The notes under the pieces were generated by a model that was given only the letters and a program-made list of their open reading frames with translations, made no database searches and was not told the origin of the DNA. DNA of 64,000 bases from Bacteroidota bacterium (lineage in GTDB: Bacteria > Bacteroidota > Bacteroidia > Flavobacteriales > Flavobacteriaceae). The DNA is taken from contig JAJYSY010000004.1 in NCBI GenBank assembly GCA_021793375.1, positions 17,904 through 81,903 of the forward strand. The letters are read 5' to 3'. Numbering within the stretch: the stretch's first letter is position 1; each line of letters begins with the position of its first letter. Shown in pieces: positions 35,733-44,510 of this stretch. The position numbers and the translations under genes were made by a program.

Positions 35733-36779
35733 TTAAACTAAAAATAAGTTTTTTAAACTTTGGATTAAGTTTTCATGAAAAACGATATATTTTTCTTTGT
35801 CTTTTCTCATATGAAAAAATAAAAAACAATAAAAAACAGCATTTCTTTCAAATTCCTCCCAATTTTCAGGAGGAATAATTTCAGAAAAATGCGTTTTAAT
35901 CCAGTCTTGAAAACTTATTTTTAAATCTTGTTTTTCAAAATAAAACATATAGATAAAAACCGGATCCATTCCTATGGGATAAAATCCGAAATTATCTAAA
36001 TCAATTAAATGATTTTTCTGATAAACATTTTCTGCATGTAAATCTCCGTGAGCTAAAATATAAGTAGAATTCACTACTTTTTTCCAGATTTTTTCTGCGG
36101 GAATTCCATGTTTTAATAAATCTTTTTTAGCAGCGTTTATATTTTCTTCAAAAAAGAGTTTTTCAAAATTCAACAGTAACGGATTCCAATTGAATTGCGA
36201 TAGTTTTTCTTGTTCTTTTAAACTGATTTCATAGAGTCTTTGAGCAGTTTTAATCAGTTTATGTTCAGGACTTTCTTGATTTATAGGAGAAAGATTGAGG
36301 TGTTCAAAATACAGTAAATTAGAAAAATCGCCTTCATATTTTTTGATGATTTTCGGAATTTTAAAATATTTACTGATAAGCGGATATAAATGCTGATCAA
36401 CCCATAAAATACTTTCTAATTCGTGATTGACAAACAAATAATTCTTTTCAAAATAAAATTTATTTTTCCATTTTATTTTTCGATTTCTACTAAAAGTAGA
36501 GTTTTTTAAAACAAAAGAAGCTGCTTCAAAATCAGCAGGAATTTCAGGATATATTTCTTTTAGTAAACTATGATAATATTTATGATTTTGTGCATCAGCA
36601 ATAAAATCAGTCAATCTTTTAAACTCTGTAATTTTTTTATCAGCAGGTTGTTTTAATAAGTATTTATACAAAGATTTTGCCGTAGGAAAATATTGAATTT
36701 TAATTTCCGGAATCAGCTGAATAAACAATCCAAAATGCTGTAATTTAGATTTTATTTTCTTTTTTATACTTCTTTTCAT
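35733..36779 (-). CDS. APH-fold phosphotransferase-like protein of the glycan cluster
   Basis: I choose ATG 36779 (348 aa) because it makes a 4-bp ATGA overlap with the upstream glycosyltransferase stop; an ATG at 36791 is the alternative. The kinase catalytic loop is visible: YILAHGDLHAENVYQ (Brenner motif HGDxHxxN) followed by LIDLDNFGFYP (metal-binding Asp). The N-lobe is divergent. It is likely a small-molecule or glycan kinase related to aminoglycoside phosphotransferases; the substrate is unknown, possibly a sugar of the surface glycan. Confidence 0.7.
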   Translation of the reverse strand: MKRSIKKKIKSKLQHFGLFIQLIPEIKIQYFPTAKSLYKYLLKQPADKKITEFKRLTDFIADAQNHKYYHSLLKEIYPEIPADFEAASFVLKNSTFSRNRKIKWKNKFYFEKNYLFVNHELESILWVDQHLYPLISKYFKIPKIIKKYEGDFSNLLYFEHLNLSPINQESPEHKLIKTAQRLYEISLKEQEKLSQFNWNPLLLNFEKLFFEENINAAKKDLLKHGIPAEKIWKKVVNSTYILAHGDLHAENVYQKNHLIDLDNFGFYPIGMDPVFIYMFYFEKQDLKISFQDWIKTHFSEIIPPENWEEFERNAVFYCFLFFHMRKDKEKYIVFHENLIQSLKNLFLV

Positions 36780-37918
36780 GTTGCTTTCCAAGCTTTCAGA
36801 TATTTTTGCGCCACTTGAATATAATGGTGTTTTTCTTCCACAAATTTTCTGGCTTGTGAACTGATTTTTCTGATTTTTTCAGGGTTTTCAATTAATTCAG
36901 CTAACTTTTCTATCAAATCATCCATATCTGATAAAGCATTGATGCAGATCTGATTTTCTTGTAAATCGTAATACTTCAAAAACTCTTTTTCTGCCCCGGT
37001 AAAAACAACTTTTCCTGCCGCCATAGCTTCCAAAGCGTTATATCCTTGATCAAAACTATAAACCTGATCTAAAAGAATATCAGCTTTTTCATAACTTTTA
37101 ATATATTCTTGATAAGGTAAATTTTCTGCTTTGATGATTTCTACTTTTGTGGGATATTTAAGCTGAATTTCAGCTAAAGCTTTTTCAAAAAAATCAATTC
37201 CTTTTAAAAAATAATTACTCCTGTTGATGCCTAAAAAAATACAGATTTTTTCTGTTTGCTGAAAAGAAGAAAATTTGATTTTTTCAACATTTACCGGATT
37301 TTCAATTAATCCTAAATACTTTGGATTATTTTTTAGCGGAATATGATAATCCATATCAGAGGCGATGACTCCTTTAATAATATTATCATATAAATAATGA
37401 TGATGTTTTTTAAATTCCGGTTGTGTATATTTTAAAGCTGCCGAATATTTTTCTTCACTGACTTTTTTTTCTTGCAAAGGCGTAAAAATAGAATATTTCA
37501 ATTTGTTTTTTAACGCAAAAGAAACACTGGAAACATCTGTTCCACAGGAAAGAAGAAAAATATTTTCATTGTGTTTTTTTAAAAAATCAACAGCTTTTTT
37601 TTCTTCTTCAGGTTGAATTCCCAATGGAGTTTCATTAATCAGTTGAACAACATCAAAGTTTTTTAATTCTTCTTTATAAGAAAAAAACTGTTTTAAAATA
37701 TTCAGACTGGTGAAATCTTTTTTGAATACCTTGTAAAAGCCTACTTTTGCTTTTTTGCTGATTCCTTGATTGAATTTTCTTTTTAAAAGAATATCAGCCG
37801 GAAATTTTTTAAAATAATCTCCTGTGCTAATCAAACAAACTTCATGTCCTAAAGCAGTTAAGCCTTCTTTTAAAGAGTTGTGTAATCTGCTGTATTCTCC
37901 GACCAATAAAATTCGCAT
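36776..37918 (-). CDS. Glycosyltransferase family 4-like protein
   Basis: The start is set at ATG 37918 (380 aa; MRILLVGEYSRLHNSLKEGL), which gives the standard GT-B opening; a longer ORF starts 36 bp upstream. The C-terminal Rossmann domain has CIFLGINRSNYFLKGIDFF and the donor-binding GYNALEAMAAGKVV (E-x7-E-like). It is translationally coupled to the kinase-like gene. Both form a leftward pair inside an otherwise mostly rightward cluster. Donor and acceptor sugars are unknown. Confidence 0.8.
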   Translation of the reverse strand: MRILLVGEYSRLHNSLKEGLTALGHEVCLISTGDYFKKFPADILLKRKFNQGISKKAKVGFYKVFKKDFTSLNILKQFFSYKEELKNFDVVQLINETPLGIQPEEEKKAVDFLKKHNENIFLLSCGTDVSSVSFALKNKLKYSIFTPLQEKKVSEEKYSAALKYTQPEFKKHHHYLYDNIIKGVIASDMDYHIPLKNNPKYLGLIENPVNVEKIKFSSFQQTEKICIFLGINRSNYFLKGIDFFEKALAEIQLKYPTKVEIIKAENLPYQEYIKSYEKADILLDQVYSFDQGYNALEAMAAGKVVFTGAEKEFLKYYDLQENQICINALSDMDDLIEKLAELIENPEKIRKISSQARKFVEEKHHYIQVAQKYLKAWKAT

Positions 37919-37962
37919 AAAAGAGATATTTTTACAAACATATTTAAAACTCAACTATCTTC

Positions 37963-39084
37963 ATGCCTAAAATGAAAACTAAAAAACCATTAAAAATCTG
38001 TTTGATTGCAATTTCTTATGGAAGAGGAGGTTTGGAAAGAACAACAACTTTGCTTTCTCAAATGCTTAGCGAAAAAGGTTTTGAAGTAACTAATATAATT
38101 TTGACAGATGAAATTGATTATGAGTTTTCGGGAGAGTTATTTAATTTGGGAAAACTAAAAAAATCTCCAGATTTACCTCTCAGCAGAATATTGCGTTTTA
38201 GAAAACTGAAAAAATTTCTTCAAAAAGAACAATTTGATTTTATCATTGATCATCGTCCGAGAAACAATTGGTTAAAAGAATATTTTTATTTGAAATATAT
38301 CTATAAAAATCAAGCTTTAATTTATGTGATCCATAACTTCATGACTTGGAATTATCTGACGAATAAAAAGTGGATGACAAAAAAAATGATTGCACAAACA
38401 AAAGGAATAGTTGCTGTTTCTCAGGCTATTACAGAAAAGTTGAAAGCAGAGTTTAAAAACATTCATCTCAAAACGATTTATAATCCGATGGAAGAATTAT
38501 CAACAGAAAAACTGGTTGATTTTTCTTTAAAAAATAAAAAATATATTCTTTTTTTAGGACGATTAGATTCTGAAATTAAAAACCTTCCTTTGATGATGGA
38601 AGCTTATAAAAAAACAAAGCTTTTTGAAAAAAACATCAAATTAGTTTTGATGGGAAGTGGGAATTATGAAAAACTTCAAAAAAAAGCTAAGGATTTAAAC
38701 ATAGAAAAAGAAGTGATTTTTCAAACTTATGATCCGAATGTGGGATATTATTTAAAACAGGCAATATTTTTATGTTTGTCCAGTAAATATGAAGGTTTTC
38801 CAATGGTTTTAGTAGAAGCTTTATCTGTGGGAACCCCGGTGGTTTCGGTAGATTGCGATTCCGGACCAAAAGAAGTGATTCAGCATGAAAAAAATGGACT
38901 TTTAGTTGAAAATAATAATCCGGAAGCTTTAGCAAAAGCAATGAACAGAATGATAACTGATCAAGAATTATATAGAAAATGTAAAGAAAATGCACGCCAA
39001 AGCATAGCACATCTTAAAACTTCTGAAATAGCTGAAGTTTGGGAAAATTATTTATATAATTTAAAATCTATGAATAGAAATTAA
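37963..39084 (+). CDS. Glycosyltransferase family 4
   Basis: The 373-aa GT-B enzyme has the N-terminal GRGGLERTTTLLSQML loop and the C-terminal donor site KYILFLGRLDSEIKNLPLMMEAY and SSKYEGFPMVLVEALSVGTPVVS (EGFP...E motif of retaining GT4 enzymes). It starts 44 bp from the divergent glycosyltransferase. It likely adds a sugar to a lipid-linked glycan on the cytoplasmic side. The neighbouring ketoisomerase starts 41 bp downstream. Confidence 0.9.
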   Translation: MPKMKTKKPLKICLIAISYGRGGLERTTTLLSQMLSEKGFEVTNIILTDEIDYEFSGELFNLGKLKKSPDLPLSRILRFRKLKKFLQKEQFDFIIDHRPRNNWLKEYFYLKYIYKNQALIYVIHNFMTWNYLTNKKWMTKKMIAQTKGIVAVSQAITEKLKAEFKNIHLKTIYNPMEELSTEKLVDFSLKNKKYILFLGRLDSEIKNLPLMMEAYKKTKLFEKNIKLVLMGSGNYEKLQKKAKDLNIEKEVIFQTYDPNVGYYLKQAIFLCLSSKYEGFPMVLVEALSVGTPVVSVDCDSGPKEVIQHEKNGLLVENNNPEALAKAMNRMITDQELYRKCKENARQSIAHLKTSEIAEVWENYLYNLKSMNRN

Positions 39085-39125
39085 AGTTTTTAAATGAGTA
39101 TTTTTGAAAAAACTTGGATAAAGAA

Positions 39126-39533
39126 ATGGGCAAACTTTCAGATATTAAGTTAAAAGAAATTCCAACTATAGAAGATTATCGCGGAAATATCGGGGTGGTT
39201 GAAAAGTCAGTTTTTGGATATCCTGTAAAACGGGTGTATTATTTATATGATGTTCCCAGTTCTGCTACTCGTGGTGGGCATTCACATAAAAAATTACATC
39301 AAACTTTAGTGGCGGTAAGCGGTAGTTTTGAAGTGGTTTTAAATGATGGAAAAGAAGAAAAAACAGTTTTTTTAAATAAACCAAATATCGGATTACATAT
39401 TGTTCCGGGAATTTGGCGAGAATTAAAAAATTTTTCTTCCGGAGCAGTTTGTTTAGTTTTTGCCTCAGAAGTTTTTTCTGAAGAAGATTATATCAGAGAT
39501 TTTCAAGAGTTTTTGAAAAGTAAAAATCAATAA
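39126..39533 (+). CDS. FdtA/QdtA-like sugar 3,4-ketoisomerase
   Basis: The 135-aa cupin turns dTDP-4-keto-6-deoxyglucose into a 3-keto isomer. ATG 39126 is used; an in-frame TTG lies 12 bp upstream. The family is clear from DYRGNIGVVEK, RVYYLYDVP and RGGHSHKKLHQTLVAVSG, the His-rich cupin segment that holds the catalytic histidines. Together with the DegT aminotransferase at 33132 it would make dTDP-3-amino-3,6-dideoxy-hexose. No rmlA/rmlB or acetyltransferase is in the window. Confidence 0.9.
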   Translation: MGKLSDIKLKEIPTIEDYRGNIGVVEKSVFGYPVKRVYYLYDVPSSATRGGHSHKKLHQTLVAVSGSFEVVLNDGKEEKTVFLNKPNIGLHIVPGIWRELKNFSSGAVCLVFASEVFSEEDYIRDFQEFLKSKNQ

Positions 39534-39536
39534 TAA

Positions 39537-40463
39537 ATGAATTTTTCTGTTGTACTCACTGTTTATAATAAGGGAAAACAAATTGAAAACACTTTAAAAA
39601 GTGTTTTAAAGCAAACTTATCAAAAGTATGAAATCATTATAATTAATGATGGTTCTACAGATGATAGCGAACAAAAAATAAAAGCGTTTAAAGATTCAAG
39701 AATTCGTTATTTTTCTCAACAAAACAAAGGAGCAGCTGCTGCCAGAAATGCGGGAATAAAAAAAGCAAAATATAATTACATAGCACTTTTAGATGCAGAT
39801 GATTATTGGTTTCCTCATTATTTGGAAGAGCAAAAAAAATCAATAGAAAAATTTCCTGAAGAAAAAGTTTTCAGCACAGCTAAACAAAAACGAATTGGAG
39901 AGAAAACTTTTCCGGAGGAATATTCCATAGCAGAAAACACAACATTTCCTAAAGCTGTAAATTATTTTGAATCCAGTTTTCAAAGTTCGGTTTTACACAG
40001 TTCAACAATTGTAATTCACAAAGAAGTTTTTGAAAAAGTCGGATTTTATAATCCTAAATATAAAAGCGGCCAAGACACAGATTTATATGTCAGAATTGGA
40101 TTGAATTATAAAGTGGTTTTTTCTAATCGAATTTGTGTGGAATATATAATTTTTGAAAACAGCTTGTTTAGAAGTATTAAAAAACTGGATGAAAAAGCCG
40201 GATTTGAAGAATATGAAAAATATGAAAATAAAAATCCTGCACTGAAGAAGTTTTTAGACTTAAATAGATTTTCATTGGCGATTTTTGCGAAAACCAATGG
40301 AGATCAAGAGGGGTTTAAAAAAAATCGGAATAAAATAGATTTCAATAATTTAAATGCAAAACAGCGATTTTTATTAAAACAAAATAAAGCCGTTTTGATT
40401 TCTTTGTTTAAAGTGAAAAATAGTTTTGCAAAATTAGGAATAAAATTAAGTGCTTTTAAATGA
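39537..40463 (+). CDS. Glycosyltransferase family 2
   Basis: The 308-aa inverting GT-A enzyme starts 3 bp after the ketoisomerase. The opening FSVVLTVYNKGKQIENTLKSVL, IIINDGSTDDSEQKI, AAARNAGIKKAKYNYIALLD and the DADDYW metal motif are standard. GQDTDLYVRIGL is the later acceptor-side motif. There are no membrane helices. It probably works in the same glycan pathway. Confidence 0.92.
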   Translation: MNFSVVLTVYNKGKQIENTLKSVLKQTYQKYEIIIINDGSTDDSEQKIKAFKDSRIRYFSQQNKGAAAARNAGIKKAKYNYIALLDADDYWFPHYLEEQKKSIEKFPEEKVFSTAKQKRIGEKTFPEEYSIAENTTFPKAVNYFESSFQSSVLHSSTIVIHKEVFEKVGFYNPKYKSGQDTDLYVRIGLNYKVVFSNRICVEYIIFENSLFRSIKKLDEKAGFEEYEKYENKNPALKKFLDLNRFSLAIFAKTNGDQEGFKKNRNKIDFNNLNAKQRFLLKQNKAVLISLFKVKNSFAKLGIKLSAFK

Positions 40464-40509
40464 AAATATTTTACTTAAATTTGATAAGTAAAATAATAAT
40501 TTTCACTGC

Positions 40510-42414
40510 ATGCGTTTTTTTCTTCTTAGTTTCATTGTTCTTCTAACCGGTATAAGTTCTGCCCAAAATCCTTATGATTTTTATTTTGAAGTAACTCCGG
40601 AAAGTGAAATTGAAAACATTCAAGTTGAAAAGAAAAAAACAGGAGAACTTATATTTCACACAAACTCAGCAGAATTTTCAAAATTTTTACTTACTCAAAA
40701 AATAACTCAACTGCAAAAAGCTTATCCTCAAGCAAATTCAAGGCGTTTACAAAGGATTTATTCTTTAAGCTTACAAGATTCTGTTTTGGTTGAAAACTTT
40801 AAAAACAGAAAAGAAATTCAAATGATTTCAGCTTTTGATCAGCCGGATTTAAGGAATTCTTATCCTAATGATTATTTTGATGATGAGGGAATTCCAAACA
40901 GAGCTTTAGATTTGATTAGAGCACCACAAGCTTGGCAAATTACTAAAGGAGATTCTTCTGTTGTGGTAGGAATTGTAGATAGAGGATATGATAAAAATCA
41001 TGAAGATTTAGAAGGTCAGATTATTAAAGAAATAAAGTTAGGAAATAAAAGTAAATCCGATCACGGAACAACAGTAGCCGGATCTTTAGCAGCAAAAACT
41101 AATAATGGAAAAGGTTTTTCAAGTATAGGATATCATACAAAAATGATGATGACTACCGGAATTTATTCGCTTGAACAAGGATTGGATTCTATCTCTAAAA
41201 TTCCGGGAATTAGAATTATAAACGCCAGTTGGGGATTTTGCGGATCAAGAACAAGTCAACGCCTTAAAAGGTTAGACAGCATTATAAAAAAAGTAAGAGA
41301 AAGAGATGTTTTGGTAGTTGCAGCAGCAGGAAATGGAATAAAGATGAGATGCAAATTAAATGAAGAAGAAAAAATCCATGGATATCACTATCCGGCATCT
41401 TATGATTTGGATAATGTGATTTCTGTTACTTCAGTAGGAGTTAAATTTCCGTATGGACATTATACAGAAACCACAAAAAATTCCGGTTGGCAGGATTGTC
41501 ATGAACATCATCCTTTTTCGGGTTATAACATTTCAGATAATTGTCATACGCATAATGATAGAGTAGATATTACAGCTCCCGGAATTAAAGTGAATATCCT
41601 TAAAAAAAACAATGAATATTCTTACGGCCATTGGGGAACCTCTCAATCTGCCCCCATAGTTGCCGGAGCAGCAGCTTTAATGCTTGCTGTAAATCCGGAT
41701 TTAACAGCAAAACAATTGAAAGAAATTTTATTAAACACAGCAGATGATATTTACCATCTTCCTTGTAATGAAGAATATAAAGGACTTTTAGGTAAAGGAA
41801 GATTGAATGCTTATCGAGCAGTTTTAACTGCAAAATGCATGAAAGAATCGGATGGGAAATTAGATTTAATGATTCGTGATGCTGTTGATGATTTTGGAGT
41901 TGAACCTTATGCAGGAAATAATTATGGTTGGCAAAGTCCGGATATTTGGATTAGAAACAAAAATGATGGTCAAATTTATTCTACAAATCAAACAGCTCAA
42001 TTTTCTCGAAAAGAAAAAAATTATATTTATGTGAGAATCACCAACAATAGCTGTCAAACTTCATCAGGAGAAGAAAAAGTAACTTTGTATTGGGGAAAAG
42101 AGGAAGATTATTTAGAAAAAACCATAGAAAATAAGAATTTGATTTATAAAGAAAAACGCAAGCTTTTGGGAGAAAAGATTTTATCTGAAAAAATTCCAAA
42201 ACTTCAACCCGGAGAAGAAACTATAGTTGAAATTCCTTGGAAAGTTCCTAATCCAAGAAAATATAAAAAAACAGAGAACCCAAATTCTTTTGTATTGATG
42301 GCAGAAATTATTGCTGATCAGGATGAAATCAAAACAGAAAAAGAAGAAGCTTTAGTAGATAAAATTATTAACAATAATAATTTGGCTTGGAAAAGAATTA
42401 AGATAGAACGATAG
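40510..42414 (+). CDS. Secreted subtilisin-like serine protease (S8)
   Basis: The 634-aa protein has a signal peptide (ending GISSAQ). The catalytic triad is visible: Asp in VVGIVDRGYD, His in SDHGTTVAG and Ser in HWGTSQSAPIVAGAAAL; the oxyanion Asn region is VAAAGNG. The region 100-450 is the protease. The C-terminal 180 residues are beta-rich (WIRNKNDGQIY, YIYVRITNNSCQ) and look like an immunoglobulin-type binding domain. No type A sorting motif is evident. It is downstream of glycan genes on the same strand, 46 bp away. Confidence 0.9.
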   Translation: MRFFLLSFIVLLTGISSAQNPYDFYFEVTPESEIENIQVEKKKTGELIFHTNSAEFSKFLLTQKITQLQKAYPQANSRRLQRIYSLSLQDSVLVENFKNRKEIQMISAFDQPDLRNSYPNDYFDDEGIPNRALDLIRAPQAWQITKGDSSVVVGIVDRGYDKNHEDLEGQIIKEIKLGNKSKSDHGTTVAGSLAAKTNNGKGFSSIGYHTKMMMTTGIYSLEQGLDSISKIPGIRIINASWGFCGSRTSQRLKRLDSIIKKVRERDVLVVAAAGNGIKMRCKLNEEEKIHGYHYPASYDLDNVISVTSVGVKFPYGHYTETTKNSGWQDCHEHHPFSGYNISDNCHTHNDRVDITAPGIKVNILKKNNEYSYGHWGTSQSAPIVAGAAALMLAVNPDLTAKQLKEILLNTADDIYHLPCNEEYKGLLGKGRLNAYRAVLTAKCMKESDGKLDLMIRDAVDDFGVEPYAGNNYGWQSPDIWIRNKNDGQIYSTNQTAQFSRKEKNYIYVRITNNSCQTSSGEEKVTLYWGKEEDYLEKTIENKNLIYKEKRKLLGEKILSEKIPKLQPGEETIVEIPWKVPNPRKYKKTENPNSFVLMAEIIADQDEIKTEKEEALVDKIINNNNLAWKRIKIER

Positions 42415-42416
42415 AA

Positions 42417-43538
42417 TCAAAATAATTCTATTTCTTTAAAAATATTATTCAAGTGTTTCTTAGGATTAATTTCATTTAAAAAATTTTCAATTTGTTTTTT
42501 TCGATGTGGTAAATCTATGGGTTTTTTATAATGAAATTTTATAGCAGATATGAATTCCTCTGGAGTATTAGCTTTTATACAGTATTTCTCTAAATCATTT
42601 CCTTTAAACATAATATCATTTGCAATGGTTATTCCTGAAGATTGTAATGCTGCTAACAGTTTTAATTTTAATCCGGTGGAATAAACAGCAGGTAATACGT
42701 GGATTTTTGCATGGGCTATTAACTGATCCATTTCTTCTTGTGAAGGGTTAGCAATTACTTTTGCATTTTGTTTTTCAGCTAAACTTATCAACTTGGAATT
42801 TGGATTTTTCCCCGCAATATAAAAAGTGATTTCAGGAATATGAGGAATCACTTTTTTTAAAAGAAAGAAAACTGCTTTTTGATTTTCAGGAACAGATAAA
42901 TTTCCGTGAAATAACACATAGTTTTTTGGCTTTGTTAGTTTTTTAGAATTGGGTTGAGGCAGGGAAGCAGGTAAATAAAAGCAACTTGCATTTATTTTTT
43001 TAAAATGAATTTGCTCTTCTTGGTTTATAGTCAGTAAATAATCTGCTTTTGAAAGTATAGTTTCATAAGATTTTAATTTTTTCGCTTCGAGTTTGAAAAA
43101 TAGTTTTTTCCATCCAAAAGCGTCTTGACTTAAACCTTTATAATATTTGTGTTCAATATTATGTGTGCGAACTAAAACAGTTTTTTTTGTAATTTCAGGG
43201 TGTTCTAAAAAATAACAACAATGAAGACCTTCTAATAGTATGGGGAAATTGTCTTGTAATAAATTGTTTAAAAGCAGTTTAGAACGACGTGATTCTACGA
43301 TAAAAGGACGTTTTGAAAAAAAATGTTTTATTTGTTTTTTTCGATTATAGAAATAAATTTTTTCGCAATATTTATTTAATTCTTTAGGCTTTCCACGTCC
43401 ATAAGTAAAACAATGTAAAATAATGGAAAACCCTAATTCATGAAGAGCTTTTAATCTGTAGAAAACATCTGTCATTCCCCCATAATCTGGAGGAAAAGGA
43501 ACGTCTAAGGAAACAAGATGTATTGTTTTTTTAGGCAC
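42417..43538 (-). CDS. Glycosyltransferase family 4-like protein
   Basis: The 373-aa GT-B protein opens with IHLVSLDVPFPPDYGGMTDVFYRLKALHELG, the PP..GG nucleotide-loop form seen in GT4 enzymes. The C-terminal domain has NYVLFHGNLSVPENQKAVFFLL, TFYIAGKNP and HVLPAVYSTGLKLKLLAALQSS (in place of the EGFGL...E motif), so the donor site is degenerate. It overlaps nothing; its stop is 2 bp from the convergent protease stop. The sugar specificity is unknown. Confidence 0.82.
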   Translation of the reverse strand: MPKKTIHLVSLDVPFPPDYGGMTDVFYRLKALHELGFSIILHCFTYGRGKPKELNKYCEKIYFYNRKKQIKHFFSKRPFIVESRRSKLLLNNLLQDNFPILLEGLHCCYFLEHPEITKKTVLVRTHNIEHKYYKGLSQDAFGWKKLFFKLEAKKLKSYETILSKADYLLTINQEEQIHFKKINASCFYLPASLPQPNSKKLTKPKNYVLFHGNLSVPENQKAVFFLLKKVIPHIPEITFYIAGKNPNSKLISLAEKQNAKVIANPSQEEMDQLIAHAKIHVLPAVYSTGLKLKLLAALQSSGITIANDIMFKGNDLEKYCIKANTPEEFISAIKFHYKKPIDLPHRKKQIENFLNEINPKKHLNNIFKEIELF

Positions 43539-43546
43539 TATAAAAA

Positions 43547-44230
43547 TTAAGCACTTTTTTGTTTAACTTCAAAAACTCTTTGGCCATCACATTTTAAAGT
43601 TTTTGAAGGATATTTCAATAACAAAGCATAATCGTGAGTGGCCATTAAAATTGTATTTCCCTGTTCATTGATTTCTCTTAAAAGTTCCATCACTTCCACA
43701 GAAGTTTGCGGATCCAAATTTCCTGTGGGCTCATCTGCTAAAATCAAAACCGGATCATTGAGCAAAGCTCTGGCAATAGCCACACGTTGTTGCTCTCCGC
43801 CTGATAATTGATAAGGAAACTTGAAATCTTTAGTTTTCATGCCAACTTTTCCTAAAACTTCATCGATTTTATTGTTCATCGCGATTTTATCTTTCCAACC
43901 GGTAGCTTTTAAGACAAACAATAAATTTCCTCTGACAGTTCTGTCATTCAACAACTGAAAATCTTGAAAAACAATGCCTAATTTTCTTCTCAGATAAGGG
44001 ATTTCCTTAGATTTTAATTTTCTTAAATCATATTCAACAATTTCTCCGGAACCTTCTGTCAGTGGTAAATCTCCATACAAGGTTTTCATAAAACTGCTTT
44101 TTCCTGTTCCGGTTTTTCCAATAAGATAAACAAATTCTCCTTTGTTGACTTCTACATTTACATCAGAAAGAATCAGGTTTTCTCTTTGATAAATCGCCGC
44201 ATTATTCAGTTTTAAAATCGTTTCGGACAT
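43547..44230 (-). CDS. ftsE: ABC transporter ATPase, FtsE-like
   Basis: The 227-aa ATPase has Walker A GKTGTGKSSFMKTL, the Q-loop QDFQLL, signature LSGGEQQRVAIARALL and Walker B VLILADEPTGNLDP with H-loop ATHDY. FtsE-specific resemblance lies in the short length and in YLIGKTGTGKSS and FQDFQLLNDRTVRGNL. FtsEX controls peptidoglycan hydrolases at division. No ftsX gene is next to it here, so the FtsE name is probable and not certain; a lipoprotein-release ATPase (LolD-type) is the alternative. Confidence 0.78.
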   Translation of the reverse strand: MSETILKLNNAAIYQRENLILSDVNVEVNKGEFVYLIGKTGTGKSSFMKTLYGDLPLTEGSGEIVEYDLRKLKSKEIPYLRRKLGIVFQDFQLLNDRTVRGNLLFVLKATGWKDKIAMNNKIDEVLGKVGMKTKDFKFPYQLSGGEQQRVAIARALLNDPVLILADEPTGNLDPQTSVEVMELLREINEQGNTILMATHDYALLLKYPSKTLKCDGQRVFEVKQKSA

Positions 44231-44481
44231 AGGTTTTTATTTTATGCGTTAAAGGTAGGCTATTTAAGAATAAAGTAAAAATGGAAAGTTTATTTTAAAT
44301 AAATATTTAATTTTTTCTAAAAGTATTTTTAGTCTTTTTTCAAATTGCGATAATTGATTTTTGAAATAATAATTATAAAAAAACAACAAAAATAGATTTC
44401 AAAAAATGTTTTCGTTTTAAACTGAGATTTCTTTTTATACTTATTAAGAATTTCTTACGTTATTAAGAGAGCAGATTAATC

Positions 44482-44489
44482 TATCTTTG
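44482..44489 (+). promoter_or_regulatory. -7 promoter box of the TPR gene
   Basis: TATCTTTG fits TAnnTTTG exactly and ends 21 bp upstream of the ATG at 44511. No good TTTG is at the expected -33 distance. Confidence 0.5.
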
Positions 44490-44510
44490 GGATTTTAAAA
44501 CTTTATATAT

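Noticed and set aside
43547..44230. Full FtsEX division module
   Set aside because: No FtsX-type permease lies on either side, so only the ATPase is reported.
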